Shown: positions 38,917 through 52,400, counted from the stretch's first letter. The stretch is DNA of 64,000 nucleotides from Stomorhina lunata (GCA_933228675.1 OW121743.1:49944422-50008421), one strand, 5' to 3'. The notes: generated by a model from the sequence alone, not told the origin. Program-made: numbers and translations.

Positions 38917-41431
38917 ACAAGTAAGAGTGTTATATTCGGCTGTGCCGAATCTTATATACCCACAATCAAGTTGTGTTAAATTTAGAAACATATCTCATAT
39001 ATCTACAAGGGTGCATCTAATTCAAAATCTGGACCAAAACTGAAAAAATCGCTTAGCTAATTGCTATTGTTGGTAAAACCTTTGGACTAAATTCGGTTGC
39101 CGTAGCTTTATAGTTCAACATTTAAAAATATTTTAGTGGTTTCCCCAGTATTTACTTTGATCAAAATTCGGTCTCATAACAGGGTATAGTTTTACATTAA
39201 TAAGTTGTTAAAGCTATTAAATTTCTAATTTAATAGCTTTTAACTGGCCTTTGCTAAAATTTTTGGTATCCGTGAGTGTTTTTTATATGAAAGCTAAAGT
39301 CAAATATGGACTGATTCCTATAAAATTTAATAAACTGATAAAAAATTGCATAAAACTTCCCTATTTTAAATTTAATCGTAATAGCTATTACAATTGTATT
39401 CAATTTATCAGCACTAATGTGTTTCCCGGGCGGGGTTATATGGGAGCTTTAACTAAATTTGAACCAATTTTATCCATTTTCAACACACATCTTTTTCAAG
39501 ATATCCAAAATACTTTTGTAAAATTTTGACCCTCTAGCTCTTTTCGTTAAGGCGCTATCGTGCTTTTATCTGACGGACAGACAACCTTTTCTTTATGTAT
39601 TTTTGTGTTTCCATAAGTTTTTTATATGAGAGCTATGGTCAAATGGTAACCGATTGTGACAAATTTTTGCACACTGGCTGGCATTGACATAAGACTTCCT
39701 TGTGCTTAATTTAGTATTACTAGCTCTTTTATCTGACGGACAGACGGACATAAATCCCCATTTCTTTTTGAATTGTTGTGTTTTCGTTAGTTTTTTATAT
39801 GGGATCTAGGTCAGATGGTGACCGATTGCGACAAAACTTTGCACACTGCCATTGATATAAGACTTCCTTGTGCCAAATTTAGTGGTTATATCTGTTATGC
39901 TTTTAGATTTATTGGCATTTAAGTGTATTTTAGGTGAAATTTAGGCTGTTTTCGTAAGTTTTTTGTATGGGAGCTATGCTAAATGTGAACCGATTTCTAT
40001 GAAATTTGATATGCTGCCTAGTGTTTATGTAAAACTTCTAGATACCAAATTTTGTCATCATAACTGTTACAATTTGTCATTTATTAGCAAATAAGCGATA
40101 AGCCTAGACGAGGTTATATGGGAGCTATGGTCAAATGCTAACCGAATATCAAAATTTTCTCATAGATGAAGAATTTTTTGCTAAGTTTCAGTTAACTAGC
40201 TCTTTTCGTTTAGACGTTATCGTGATTTCAACGGACAGACAGACAGACAGAGAGATGGACAGACAGACGGACATAGCTCAATCGTCTTAGAATTTCATAA
40301 GGATTCAGAATATATATCGTTTTTGATTTTTGAGCCAATATTAAGGAAATTACAAACGGAATGACAATATACCATAGCAAAATTATGTTCATTGGCTGGT
40401 ATTCACGTTAGACGCTTTTATCTAACGGACGGACACAAACCCCCTTTTCTTTTCGTATTTTTGTGTTTCCATAAGTTTTTTATATGGGAGCTAGGTCAAA
40501 TGGTGACCGATTTTGAAAAAATTTTGCACACTGGCTGGTATTCACATAAGACTTCCTTGTGCTAAATTTAGTGGCTTTAGTGGTTTTCTATTTACCAAAG
40601 TTTTCTATGTACCAAATTTTATCGTCATAACTGTTATAATTTATCATTAGCCTAGACGAGGTTATACGGGAGGTATGGTCAAATATGAACCGATTGTGCT
40701 CGATTTCAATACCAAACTTTTCCAAGAAATGAAATATGTTTGTGCCAAATTTCAGTGACCTATATCCTTTCGTTTAGTTTTATAGTGCCGAAAACAGACA
40801 GACGGACATTCTTCAATCGTCGTGGTTTTTGAGCCAATATTAAGGAAATTACAAATGGAATGACAATCTCAATATACCCCCATTTTTTTTGATGGTGGGT
40901 ATAACTAGCCAGTATATAATATTTTGTGACAATCGGTCAACATTTGGCAATAGTTCTTATATATATAACATCCCCTATTTATATCTACAATCTAAAAGAT
41001 TTGGAGGTACATTCAGTATATTAATCAATGTTGGGTCCAGACTTTATACACGGTAGATGCATTAGGAACTCCTAACAAAATATATGAACCTGCCGTGTTA
41101 CTATCAACATGTTTATCCTTATTAAATATTAAACTAAACGAAAAGTATTTAACAGATGGTTAATGCTAAACTATACCCGGTTGTGAGATTAAAGTACAGT
41201 AAATACTATTAAAACCGGTTACACACTTTTAACTGTTGAACTATAAAGCCACTGCAACCTAATTTAGTCAAAATATTTTATTAACAATACCAACTAGCGT
41301 AACAATTTTTTTTCGAATTTTGTCCACATTTTAAATTAGCTGCACCCTCGTAGATACATATATGAGATATGTTTCTAATTTAAATACAACTTGATGGTGG
41401 GTATATAACATCTTACTTGTTATCTTACTTG
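38917..41431 (+). repeat. Hairpin/(GTCT)n repeat family, block R5
   Basis: Head hairpin at 38934-38950, then the usual modules, a short (CAGA) tract at 40236-40270 with its GGACATAGCTCAATCGTCTT exit, and a module end GATGGTGGGTATAA near 40890-40910. A further inverted piece leads to CTTGATGGTGGGTATATAAC and CATCTTACTTGTT at 41388-41431. Confidence 0.65.
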
Positions 41432-42290
41432 TTATACCCTTCACCACCATAAGTGGAAAGGGTATTATAAGTTTGTGCTGATGTATGTAACGTATAGAAA
41501 TATTTAATATTTAATTTAATAAATGGGTCTTTTAATAAATAATAAATGGGTCTTTTAGTATACCAATAATAAAGAAGAAAGAATAGAATCACTTTCTGAG
41601 TCGATTTAGCGATGTCCGTCCATCCGTCCGTCCGTCTGGCTGGCTGGCTGGACCCCCATGTTAACCTTGTAATCAAACTACGGGTCGCAATTCTAACGCT
41701 AATTTGATCAAATTTGGCACAGATCATTTCTTTGATAATGGGACCACAGCTATTGAAATTCGTCGAAATCTGTTCATTATTTATGGTACCTCCCATAGGT
41801 CCCACTTCCCGGAATTGACATATTGGCCACAAAAATCAATATTTTTTCATGAAATTTAGAACAAATACTGCTTATGTAAACATAAATCACTGTACCGAAT
41901 TCATTGAAATCGGTCCATATTTGACTATAGCTCTCATACAAACTCTTCTGTCAAAACGCACTAAATGAGACAAAAATCACTAAAACGCTCGTAAATCTGA
42001 AGATAATAGGAATTTTAAGTTTGTTTTTTTTGCATACACAATTTTTGTAACAACAGTAATCAATTTACTAAATTTCGAGATAATCAGTCCACATTTGACC
42101 CTAGCTCTCATATAAGTCCAAATGACGAAAATAGCTTAAATATACAAGTTTTTAGAAAATGTTTGATTGATGGCAAAATTTAGCAAATATTTGCCTTTAT
42201 ACAGGAAAAAGAACACCTTTGACCTTAGTGGTGAAGGGTATCGTATGATCGGGCTTGACCGACTACAACACTTTCTTATTTATTTTTCTT
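41432..42290 (+). mobile_element. Second DINE-like family, short complete-looking copy
   Basis: Starts TATACCCTTCACCACCATAA and GTGGAAAGGGTATTATAAG, has the GATTTAGCGATGTCCGTCCA lead-in with a brief (GTCC)n, and ends TGGTGAAGGGTATCGTATGA, TCGGGCTTGACCGACTACAA and CACTTTCTTATTT. About 860 bp. The terminal hairpin (TTCACCACCATAAGTGGAA) is recognisable. No intact protein; the frame at 41425-41832 is a chance reading. Confidence 0.6.
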
Positions 42291-43610
42291 TAAATGTATT
42301 GGTATTTGCTCTTCCAGAGCGAGATTTTGGGCACCATTGATCTATACATTACAGATCAAACTCATAATTACAAATAAACCCATAATTGTATAAATTTGTA
42401 ATGAAAAATATGGTTACTTTGAGTTTATGCCACCTTTTAAAATACTTTTCAAACTCTATTCTTGGTGAAAAATAAATATTGTACTTAACTTAAATATTCA
42501 CTAATCAATTATTCCATATATTTAAAAACTGTTAAGCTATAAACTGTTAAGGAACTGCTTCAAATTCTATATAAGTTTTATTAATTTCTTTAAAGTTCCT
42601 TTTACGAGTAATACCACATAAATTGAGTCCCATTTATACCGAAATAGTAACGTACATATTTCAAAGTTTTAGTGTTTTTCCAACTGTTACAGTACTTCGA
42701 CCGTTACTAATATAATATTTCCCTACGACTAACAAATCATTCTTGTATTTGTTCATAGTTTGTAACTGTCGTTGGCCCTCTTGTAACTGAAAAGCAACTT
42801 GCACTTATTGCTGTTGCGAATAAACAAATTTATGCATATTTATAACTGAAATTTCTTTGGAATTCATTTTAATGGAAAAATACAAGTATCAACCGCAAAA
42901 TACTCGAAATAAATATATATTTTATTTTATTTTACTGTTATGCATAAACTGCATTTAACTGCAGAGGGAGACAAAAGGTTTTCGGTTGCATTTCCAGCAT
43001 AAATTTATACATTTAATATTTCATTTTAAATATTTAAGGATCCCTGATATACTACAATACCCCCAATTTAATGCTACAAACTTTTCCTGAAAACTTTATT
43101 TTGTTTTGTTGTTTTTTCTCGTGTTTTATGATTCAATATATATGTTTTATATATCTATGAATGTATAGGTATGAGTGAGTGAGTATAAAATATTTCTAGT
43201 AACAGCAAGGACACGCGATTTGGTCATTGACGCACAAAACGATACAAAAGTTTACAAACAAAAACCCATCCATGAACAGAGAGTATCAATAAACTAAAAA
43301 CTGCTGCAATAGTTTTACTTTTCAGAGCAGGCAAGGACATTGGCAGCAGTAGCAACATAAAGCTCTGGTGGTGGTACCACAATACACAACTTAAGTCACA
43401 GCTGTTGCAGTTAAACTATAGTTTCATTTTTTTCTATCGTGAGTATTTTTGTTGCAAAATATATAGCATATTTAATAGAATTTCATATATTATAAATGTT
43501 TCTCAAAAAAATAAATTTGGAATGTTTTGTTGTATATAGAGGTCAATATAAGAAGCTTCGTCTTTTAAGGAAACTTTAAGGAAACAATTTTTATAACAAT
43601 TTTAGATCTT
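42291..43610. other. AT-rich non-coding stretch, no gene seen
   Basis: No module shared with the rest of the window. A mildly GC-richer patch at about 43320-43410 (GCAGGCAAGGACATTGGCAG) has no frame. It may be single-copy. Confidence 0.4.
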
Positions 43611-44760
43611 ATATTTTTATACCCACCATCAAAAAGAATGGGGGGTATATTGAGATTGTCATTCCGTTTGTTATTTCCTTAATATTGGTTTAAAAATCAA
43701 AAATATATATTATATTAGATATATATTTTATTAGATATATATTCTTAATCCTTATGGAATTCTAAGTCGTTTGAGCAATGTCCGTCTGTCTGTCTGTTGT
43801 CGGTTAATGGGGGGGTATATTGTGATTGTCATTCCGTTTGTAATTTCCTTAATATTGGCCCAAAAATCAAAAACGATATATATTCTGAATCCTTATGAAA
43901 TTCTAAGACGATTGAGCGATGTCCGTCTGTCTGTCCGTCCGTCTGTCTGTTGAAATCACGATACCGCCTAAACGAAAGGAGCTAGCTTACTGAAACTTAG
44001 TAAAAACATTCTTCATCTCTGAGAAAATTTTGGTATTGAAATTGGGCCAAATCGGTTAACATTTGACCATAGCTCCCGTATGACCTCGCCTACGCTAATC
44101 GCTTATTTGCTAATAAATGACAAACTATAATAGCTATGATGATATAGAAGTTTTGCATAAGCCCTAGGCATATAAAATTTGATCAAAATCGGTTGACATT
44201 TAGTCATAGCTCCCATACAAAGAACTTACGGAAACAGCCAAAATTTCACCTAAAATACACTTAAATGCCAATAAATCTAAAACTATAACAGATATAATCA
44301 CTAAATTTAGCACGAGGAGGTCTTATGTCAAACCCATGTGCAAAATTTTGTTACAATCGGTCACCATTTGACCATAGCTCCCATATCAAAAACTTACGGA
44401 AACACAAAAATACAAAAAGAAAAGGGGGTTTACGTCCGTCTGTCCGTCAGATAAAAGCTCGATAGCGCCTTACCGAAAGAGGCTACAGCAAAAAAAATTT
44501 ACAAAAGGAAGTATTATCTGAATGCCAGCCAGTGTGTAAAATTTTGTTACAATCGGCTACTATTTTACCATAGCTTCCATGTAAAAAACTTACAGAAACA
44601 CAAAAATACAATAAGAAAACATGCGATAGCTCCTTAACTACAAGAGAAACAAAATTAAGCAATAATATTTTTGATATATTATAGAAATTGTGTGCTAAAA
44701 TTTCGATAAAATTGTATATGTATATATGTAGTGCTTATGTAAAATTTCTAAATAAAATAT

Positions 44761-46181
44761 TGTCACGAATTTTTATGTTATCCGCCCCATTGTGCAAAAT
44801 TTACTACTTTTAATTCTTCCCCTAGTTTTCTAGAATGTTTCTGTTAATGTTGTTGTTATTCTGTTTTTGTCTAAAAGCAGAGCAATATGTTTCTCTTATG
44901 TGCTGTAAAGTATAGCCACATTTTTCTTGTTTATCCCCAGTAAAAAAAAGTTTATTCTCAAATTGAAGATGATTTGAAAATAAAACTTTTTTCAAAGGTC
45001 AAACGTTTGATACTGATTTGATACTGATTTGAGAATAATAGCGTTCTCATCAAAAAGGGGACTTTATTCTCAAATTGAGAAATGCCTTTATTCTCAAATC
45101 ATTATCAAACCTCATTCTCAAAGGTTTTTCAAATGTGGATATCACCTACATGTGGAACATAAATAAAATGGCGCTGTGTTTTTGATAATTTTGAGTTTGT
45201 TTATTTTGTTTTTGAAAACGGTGAATCATATTTGAACTCCTTTTTATTGTTAGATAAAAAAAAATTAAGAAACAAAGAAAATTTACTTACGCATATGAAT
45301 ATTATTGAATTTTTAATCTTGACATTTTTTAAGCAAGGTTTTATGGTCAAATATGGATCAATTTTAAAAAATCCGAAAGAAATAACGAATTTCTTTGAAA
45401 TACAATGCCATTTTATTAAAATATCTTAAACATTATTTTTTTTTAACATAAATTATTTTTTTTAATGTTTGAAAAAAATTTGATTATCAATTTGATATCA
45501 AATTTATATAACACTATTTTTCAAATTATTCTCAAATCATCCTAGGGTTTGATAATGATTTGAGAATAACCTTTATTCTCAATTTGAGAAACTATCATTT
45601 TTCAAACGTTTATTCTCAAATGAACCCTCATTTGAAAATGAATGTAAATCTCAAACATTTGTTCAGGTTTGAAAAAACTTTGAAAAAAACGTTTGATTTC
45701 AAATGTAAAAGTCATCATATTTCAAACGTTGGACACTGTTCTTACTGGGTCTACATTCTCTCTCTCTATTACTGTTAACTTCAGATAATCTATTTGTACA
45801 ATGTATGTGTGAGCGTGTTCTTGATCATGTGAGAATGTATTGGAATATGTGTGAACTTCCGTAAGTCACATTGTTAGTGCAATCAACCAGAGCAGCTCTT
45901 TGTTTACGTCTGCAGAAAATGCTAGAAACTCTCTTCCCTACAATATAAGGCCGATGGACGACTATTGTGGGAACAGTTTTAATTGAAACGCGTATAAGAG
46001 AACAGTGTGACCAAGAATATTTGTAAAGCAGTTTTGTGAAGTTTGTTTACAGTTTTTGTGATAGTGTGTTTAAAATGATTTACTCTTAAGTTAATAAAAA
46101 TATAACTTTGGAAAACAACATAAAGTGTTTTAATTTGTTTGAAAAGAATTCCTTCCACGTTTTTAAATGAAAAACGTAACA
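44761..46181 (+). mobile_element. Solo LTR (ATAT duplication) containing a MITE
   Basis: Begins TGTCACGAATTTTTATGTTA and ends GAAAAACGTAACA, so it has TG...CA ends. ATAT lies at 44757-44760 and 46182-46185. The host without insertion reads CTATATACTAAATTTTG-like at 33715-33735. Without the 814-bp MITE it is about 600 bp. A fragment of the same 3' region (CGCGTATAAGAGAACAGTG) recurs at 62083-62282. TG...CA ends with AATAAAAATATAACTT near the 3' side fit an LTR; the superfamily is not determined. No internal region remains, so it arose by LTR-LTR recombination. Confidence 0.75.
44936..45749 (+). mobile_element. CCCAG-type MITE 2 (814 bp, TC duplication)
   Basis: Terminal CCCAGTAAAAAAAAGT on the left and, inward from the right, CCCAGTAAGAACAGTG. 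The dinucleotide TC flanks it at 44934-44935 and 45750-45751. The interior is dominated by TTTATTCTCAAATTGAGA-type motifs in both orientations (fold-back). It shares CCCAGTAA ends and the 2-bp duplication with the 1.3-kb MITE but no interior. No transposase; the plus-strand frames at 45232 and 45560 are shadows. Confidence 0.82.
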
Positions 46182-46250
46182 ATATACTAAATTTTATCAT
46201 TATTGATGTTAAGATTTGTCATTTATCAAATAAGCGATAAGAATAAGTGT

Positions 46251-46730
46251 TACTTGTCCAGTGCACAAAAAAAATATGATTATATGCCCCAATTTAGGTA
46301 TACTAGAGGTATTATGCTTCATTATTATGCTTTACTACCCTTGTTATTATATGGTGCTGAATTATGGGCACTTGCTTCTAGTACAAACAAAGGTCTTCAA
46401 TTTTCAATTCACTCGAAAGGTATGAAATTTGACAAAAATTTTTCAGAGAAACAAAAATAAGAAAATGCAATGCGGGAATCTAAACCAATGCAATAGAAGA
46501 ATTTTACTCGTGTATTTGTCAAACAAAAACTCTAACGAAAACATATGGTCAATCACAAAACAAGAACCTATAAGACAAGAAATCCAGGGCAGCAAATGGT
46601 AGTGGATTGGCCAGACATTGAGACACCTGATTGACACCAAAATCACGGAGAAAAAATACTTGTAAAATAAAATAAAAAATTTAACCTCAGCAGAAGCTTG
46701 ATTTGCAAAAAATTGCATTATCATCTATAA
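46251..46730 (+). pseudogene. LINE C-terminal fragment (LINE-D)
   Basis: Two translated patches match the region after the RT in insect endonuclease/RT LINEs: LYGAELWALASSTNKGLQ at about 46345-46400 and a QEPIRQEI-like stretch followed by WIGQTLRHLIDTKITEK at 46555-46650, with a frame change between. It is too short to assign a family. Confidence 0.6.
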
Positions 46731-48408
46731 GCAAAAAACAGTTGTTTGTTCGTATCCCGCAAAATTGAGTTTCTGCAGATAAACCCCTTTGGATATATGA
46801 TGTCAACACGTTTGTTGTCTCCCCGAACAATATCTACAGTAACTACATACTTACTACCTCCAATGTCTGAAAACTTTTCTTTAAATTTATTTTTTTTTTA
46901 TATAAAAAACTCATCAGAAGTTTTGTGTACTTTTTTATTTAAATCCTACTTAACAGTTGGCTTTCATGTTATCATTTAAGTGTAAATATGCGAGTGTTGA
47001 AATTTCTACAACACTTTTATTTAACATACTTACATGTGTATGTATGTAAGTACATATGTATGTGTGTACAACAAAATGACGCAAACATTTAAGTACTCAC
47101 TTAAAATGTTAAACCTCATGTAGTACTTACGACCCCACGTAATTGTATGATTATAAAAAACTTTTCTTGCAAAATCCTTTCATACATAAATTTATAAGTC
47201 CCCACATACATATGCAGGTACATATAAACATCCATACATACTATGAAAGTGTAAATGTCTGTCATTTAGTTATAGTCGCACAAATACTAATGCTCTTATT
47301 AAAAAATATTGTGTAAAAAATATAAAAATAAAACAAAACACTTAGTAGATACTTTGTAGCAATTGTTTTCTCCCGGTTTTATATAATTTTATGGTTAAGC
47401 TCTTTTGGATTTTGTTTGTATGCCCCTATTGCCATATGTCTGATAATAGGTGGCATATTGTACCCCTTTTGAACCTTTTTCCATTTCTAAATATAATACA
47501 AACAACAAAATATTTACTTACCTCTAATGTTGTTTCCCATTTTACACCATCATCAACAGCATCATTAGGATAGAATCAACAATACATACAGATATTGTCT
47601 TGGTTATGTGAATGTATGTGTAAGGAGGTGAATTGTTAAGTTTTTCTAAAATAACTAGAAATCAATTTTTGATTTTTAATGTAGAATAAAATATATTTTG
47701 AAGATGAACACAGCTCTCTTTATTCTGCTATTGCATTACCTTTTAAATCTAGCTACGTATTTTTAGTACACATTACTTGAATCCAAGTCCTCTTGTCGGT
47801 GTAACAGTGTTCGAAGGAGTGGTTCTATAGTCGTTCATATAGAAAATAAGAACAAAACAACGAATTGCAACTTAAGTTAAAGTGTTTAACTTTTATTGTT
47901 TTATGCTTAAATAGAATTAAGCTCTTGTTGTTGTTTAACACACATGTACATACACACATACATGTATACGTATAAATATGTACATCTTCATATATAGTTA
48001 TAGAACTCTAACGTTACTGATTGTCTGTTTTATTATCACCCAGTCCAAAAGGCAAAATCTAAGAAGCTGAGATTTTGATAACAGATACTTTTTTATGTAT
48101 AAATCCACTTGTATATAATTTTTGGAAATTTTGCCATTAAGGTGTAATAAAAAAAGAAAACTCAACACTATACCTCCCAAACTAAAGCGAGAAACAAGAA
48201 AATTAGACCTGGGGTCAGCTACAAAACTAAGAAGACATATCGAGTATTTATATTTAAATAATCGCCAATGACATTCCATAAAATATCTCTTAAACTATTA
48301 GAGATAACGTAGTACAGTAAGCAAATTTGTTATTCTTTTTTCAGTAGTTTTCGAATCTTTAAAAATATTTTCAATAGGTTTATATTTGCGAAAGTTATAA
48401 CAAAAACA
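46731..48408. other. AT-rich non-coding stretch, no gene seen
   Basis: Contains TATGTATGTAAGTACATATGT-type sequence around 47035-47065 and 47935-47990 and small frames with no domain. It may be single-copy intergenic DNA. Confidence 0.4.
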
Positions 48409-48881
48409 TGTAAGAGTGTTATATTCGGCTGTGCCGAATCTTATATACCCACCATCAAGTTGTGTTTAATTTAGAAATATCTCTCATATATGTACGAGGG
48501 AGCAGCTAATTCAAAATGTGGACCAAATTCGAAAAAAGTTGTTACGCTAGTTGGTATTGTTAGTAAAATATTTGGACTAAATTCGGTTGCAGGAGCTTTA
48601 TAGTTCAACATTTAAAAGTATATAAGTGGTTTCCCCAGTATTTCCTTTGCACAAAATTTAATCTCATAACCTGGTGTAGTTAAGCAATAATAGTCTGTTA
48701 AATACTTTTCACATAGCTTAATATTAAGTTAGGATAGACATGTTGATAGTAATATGACAGGTCCATATATTTTGTTGGGATTTCCTAATACCGTATATAA
48801 AGTGTGGACATTGGTGCAAATTTAATATGCTGCTTGTATCTCCGAATCTTTTTAATTGTAGATATAACAAGTTATATAACA

Positions 48882-49021
<140 letters not shown>

Positions 49022-49747
49022 GGCTGTGCCGAATCTTGTATACCCACCATCAAGTTGTACGAGAGTGCATATTGTTGGAGTGGTTTTGTTGGTAACATAT
49101 TTCAACTAAATTCGGTTGCATTGATACAGTTACTATAGTTCAACATTTAAAAGTATCTAATTGGTTTCCCTAGTATTTACCTTGAACAAAATGCTGTTCC
49201 GTAAACGAATATAGTTATACATTAATAATCTGTTTCGTTGTGCCTTAAACATGTTGATAGCAACACGACAGGCTCACATATTTTGTTAGGAGTTCCTAAT
49301 GCATCTACTGTGCATAAAGTCTCGACCTTACATTGATTGATAGCTAATTTATAATTTCGTAGATGCAATCTTAATATACTGAATGCACTTCCCAATCTTT
49401 TTGATTGTAGATATATCAAGTAAGAGTGTTATATTCGGCTATGCCGAATCTAATATACCCACCATCAAGTTGTGTTAAATTTAAAAACATATCTCATATA
49501 TCTACAAGGGTGCAGCTAATTCAAAATCTGGACCAAAACTGAAAAAATCGCTAAGCTAATTGGTATTGTTGGTAAAACCTTTGGACTAAATTTGGTTTCC
49601 GTAGCTTTATAGTTGAACATTTAAAAATATTTTAGTGGTTTCCCCAGTATTTACTTTGATCAAAATTCGGTCTCATAACCGGGTATAGTTTTACATTAAT
49701 AAGTTGTTAAATACTCTTCGCTGTGCTTAATATGTAGTTAGGCTAAT

Positions 49748-50466
49748 AAATAAGTCTTTTTTTTATTAAAACACAATATTTTTATTTTTAAATAAATTTT
49801 ATTAATTCACTTCTTATAAAAATGATTTAAGTTAAATATACTAAATATCCTTATTTAAAATTCGGTTATCCTTTAAGGATATTACACAAAAATCAATTGT
49901 CCTTAAAAGGATTCTAAATTACTATTTTTTATTATTTTGCGTGCTTGCTTTTAAGATTTGTGCCGAACTGCCTTCAATCGAAAAAATTGATATTGGTTCT
50001 TACTTAAGCATAAAAACTAAATCGATCATGTACGATCGTGATTGGGCAAGTGATCTTTCACGTTGTTATGCCATGTACATAAGAAGGTAAAGAATTTTAG
50101 TAGATATGTAAATTCGTGTGTAGATATGTATAAACATATTTACACATTGGTGACAAAACAAACTAACAAAGCATGCATGATCATGTCAAAAGCAATAAAC
50201 AAACGTATGTACATGTTCATGTACATACGTATGTTAGTGTTATTGAAATGTACGCTGTAAATTCATGATTCTGCATGCCCAATTATTACAATTAGCAACA
50301 ATACATTAAATCAGTAATTTTGAGTAATTCATATTTTTAAAAATCATCCAAAACAAGCACCTAGTAACAAAATAAGAACATACAATTATATTTTAACTAT
50401 TCATTATACAACATACATAAATATAAGGGATAACTATATATACGTATGTAGGTACTACATATAACT
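49748..50466 (-). repeat. 3' LTR (719 bp)
   Basis: On the minus strand it begins AGTTATATGTAGTACCTACA and ends GACTTATTT. It lacks the 22-bp TCCTTTTAGAAAGTTTTATA-containing segment that the 5' LTR has. The AGT start is usual in the gypsy/17.6/297 group. Confidence 0.93.
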
Positions 50467-50476
50467 CCCCCATCGT
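50467..50476 (-). other. Polypurine tract next to the 3' LTR
   Basis: On the minus strand ACGATGGGGG directly precedes the LTR start AGTTAT. It is the expected primer for plus-strand synthesis, although short. Confidence 0.6.
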
Positions 50477-51078
50477 TAAATTGAAGCCCCGAAGAAAATT
50501 TTTTTTTTTAATATAACTGCTGTTTTGATTTTCGTATAGTTATAATATTTTTTAAATGAGAAATAGGCAGATTAAATAAATTTCTATACAAACTTATATG
50601 ATTCATTATGGGTTTTCAGAAGAATACCCAATAAACATTTGTCTTTAAAATAGAGTACATACATAAAAAGTGATTTGAAAAGTACTGAAAACTTCGATCG
50701 ATAACAAAACATTTCCGAAACAAAACCAAATTAAATTTCAAAATTATATTTTCCTTTAGTGTTTTTTTTTTTTTTTTGCATTATTGCTTATTTCAATATT
50801 CAAGAGATTTTTAGTCATTATTGTGTTTTTAGAACAAAAGAATTCCTGAATAATTTTTTTTTTTAAGTTTCCAAACCAAATCTTAGCAAGAAATTGCTCT
50901 ACTTGTGTTGATGCTTATTATATACATACATAGTCATAATTTAAAAATATAATCTAAAAATTAGCACGAAAATTGTCCTTCAAAATTAGTTTTCATTTAA
51001 TTTAAATAAGAATATATATTTATAAAAGATATCAAGATCCTTCCATTTATTTTCTTATGTACTTTTTTTTTACATATA

Positions 51079-51430
51079 CAGCCATGTCACAGAACTCAAT
51101 TCCGTTCGGAAGTGGAATGAATTCCTCACTTTGCTTCTATTGAAAAAGTAAAACGAAAAAATTTTTCGGAATGAAACCACTTTCTATTTTCAAAGTGGAA
51201 TTGAATTCATATGTTTTTAGTTGTTTATTCAATATTTGAACAATTTCCATAATTAATCAGTGTTTTTTGTTAAAACAAAGATAGAGTTGAAAATTTCAAT
51301 TGAAAAAATCTTATTTTGTACTGATTTTGGACATTTAAAATTTTTCGGAATCTATAGAACCTAAAACCATTTCGATCGGAATTCAACTACGGAATGGTTT
51401 CAATTCCGAACGGAATTTGTGACATGCCTG
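51079..51430 (+). mobile_element. 352-bp MITE nested in the retrotransposon
   Basis: Termini CAGCCATGTCACAGAACTCA and, inward from the right, CAGGCATGTCACAAATTCCG. Subterminal TTCCGTTCGGAA occurs in both arms in opposite orientation, together with GGAATTCAA-type repeats. The CAG start with 8-bp neighbours is hAT-like, but the flanks do not show a clear duplication, so the class is open. No coding. Confidence 0.6.
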
Positions 51431-51479
51431 ATAGTATAAATATGAGTTTCAATTACATGATGATTATAAAGCGGCTACA

Positions 51480-52400
51480 TTAGTTAGTATTCAGTTTTTT
51501 CCTCTTTATATGAGACTTATAATACTTGTGTCCTGTGTTACTTACAACATGATCATCATCAAATCTAACAACGTCAATCTTCCTAAATTTTGCATGATTC
51601 TTGCCGCCTCTATCACTTCTTAAATACACTTGACCTGTTTGAATTTCACATTCTTCGCGGGAGTTATTTAAATTCGATATTGACTTTTCCTTAAGTTTAA
51701 CAATTCTTTCCCTTATTCTTGGGTAATCCTCTGTTCCTATTGCACCATTTTTAAAATCGATAGGTCTACAGCCTGTGGTTGAATGGATGGTATTATTATA
51801 GAAGGTAATTATTTTGTAAATTTTTTCTTCAACACTATCTGTATCCTTATTGGGGTCATGCCTGAGCAACCGTATATGCTCATTTATGGTGTTGTGAAGA
51901 CGCTCTACATCGGAGTTGGATGTGTGGTTATTATTGGAGACAAAATGAATTTCTATATTTTCCTGTCTTAGGAATTCATTTAATGGGAGAGCTTTAAAAC
52001 CCAGTTCATTGTCAGTTACTATCTTCCTAATGCTACCAACCATACTCAGATACTGAATCAAAGCCCTTTTAAACTCTACCCAAGACCTGTTCTGGATTTT
52101 TATCGCCTGAGCGAATTTGGAAAATTTATCAATTATCGTCAAAAACAAGGTTCTTTCTAAGCAATAAAAGACATCTACATGTATAATTTGTCTGGGGCTT
52201 TCAGGGGTTTCAGTGATTCTAAAATTCTGTTTAATGGGCTTTCGTTCATATTTTTCTAAATTACAAATTTCGCAACTGTTGATGTATTGTTGGATTCGTA
52301 GCTTGAGTTTCGGGTGATATACCCTCATCCTAAGTTGTTCGTAGTTTTCATTTGTTCCTTTTATGTTCACTCTCAATAAGTTCACAAAGAACATTTTCAT
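51480..52400 (-). pseudogene. Integrase region of the retrotransposon pol, out of frame with RT
   Basis: About 306 codons. The zinc-binding half shows CEICNLEKYERKP, the CXXC pair; the histidine part falls at the frame break and only part of it is visible. The DDE core follows: IHVDVFYCLERTLFLTIIDK (first Asp), VTDNELGFK (second Asp), SNSDVERLHNTINEHIRLLR (Glu), then FYNNTIHSTTGCRPIDF. A basic C-terminal tail ends the protein near 51480. It would insert the cDNA in the nucleus. It overlaps the end of the RT frame by 53 bp in a different frame, where related elements have one continuous pol. A small indel in this copy is the likely cause. Confidence 0.85.

Larger units (their letters stand above)
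43611..46250 (-). repeat. Hairpin/(GTCT)n repeat family, block R6, split by a solo LTR
   Basis: Starts TATACCCACCATCAAAAAGA at about 43620. The first 170 bp are imperfectly duplicated (43625-43800 and 43805-43950, each ending in a short (GTCT) tract). The modules then continue to 44760, resume at 46182 with ATATACTAAATTTTATCATT, and finish near 46247 with TTTATCAAATAAGCGATAAG. Confidence 0.65.

Noticed and set aside
50063..50260. Identical 65-codon frames at 50063 and 57306 as a duplicated small gene
   Set aside because: They are the same position in the two LTRs of the retrotransposon; no domain and the wrong strand for the element.
51079..51430. Firm assignment of the nested MITE to hAT
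   Set aside because: The CAG start is suggestive, but the flanking 8-mers TACATATA and ATAGTATA do not match well enough.
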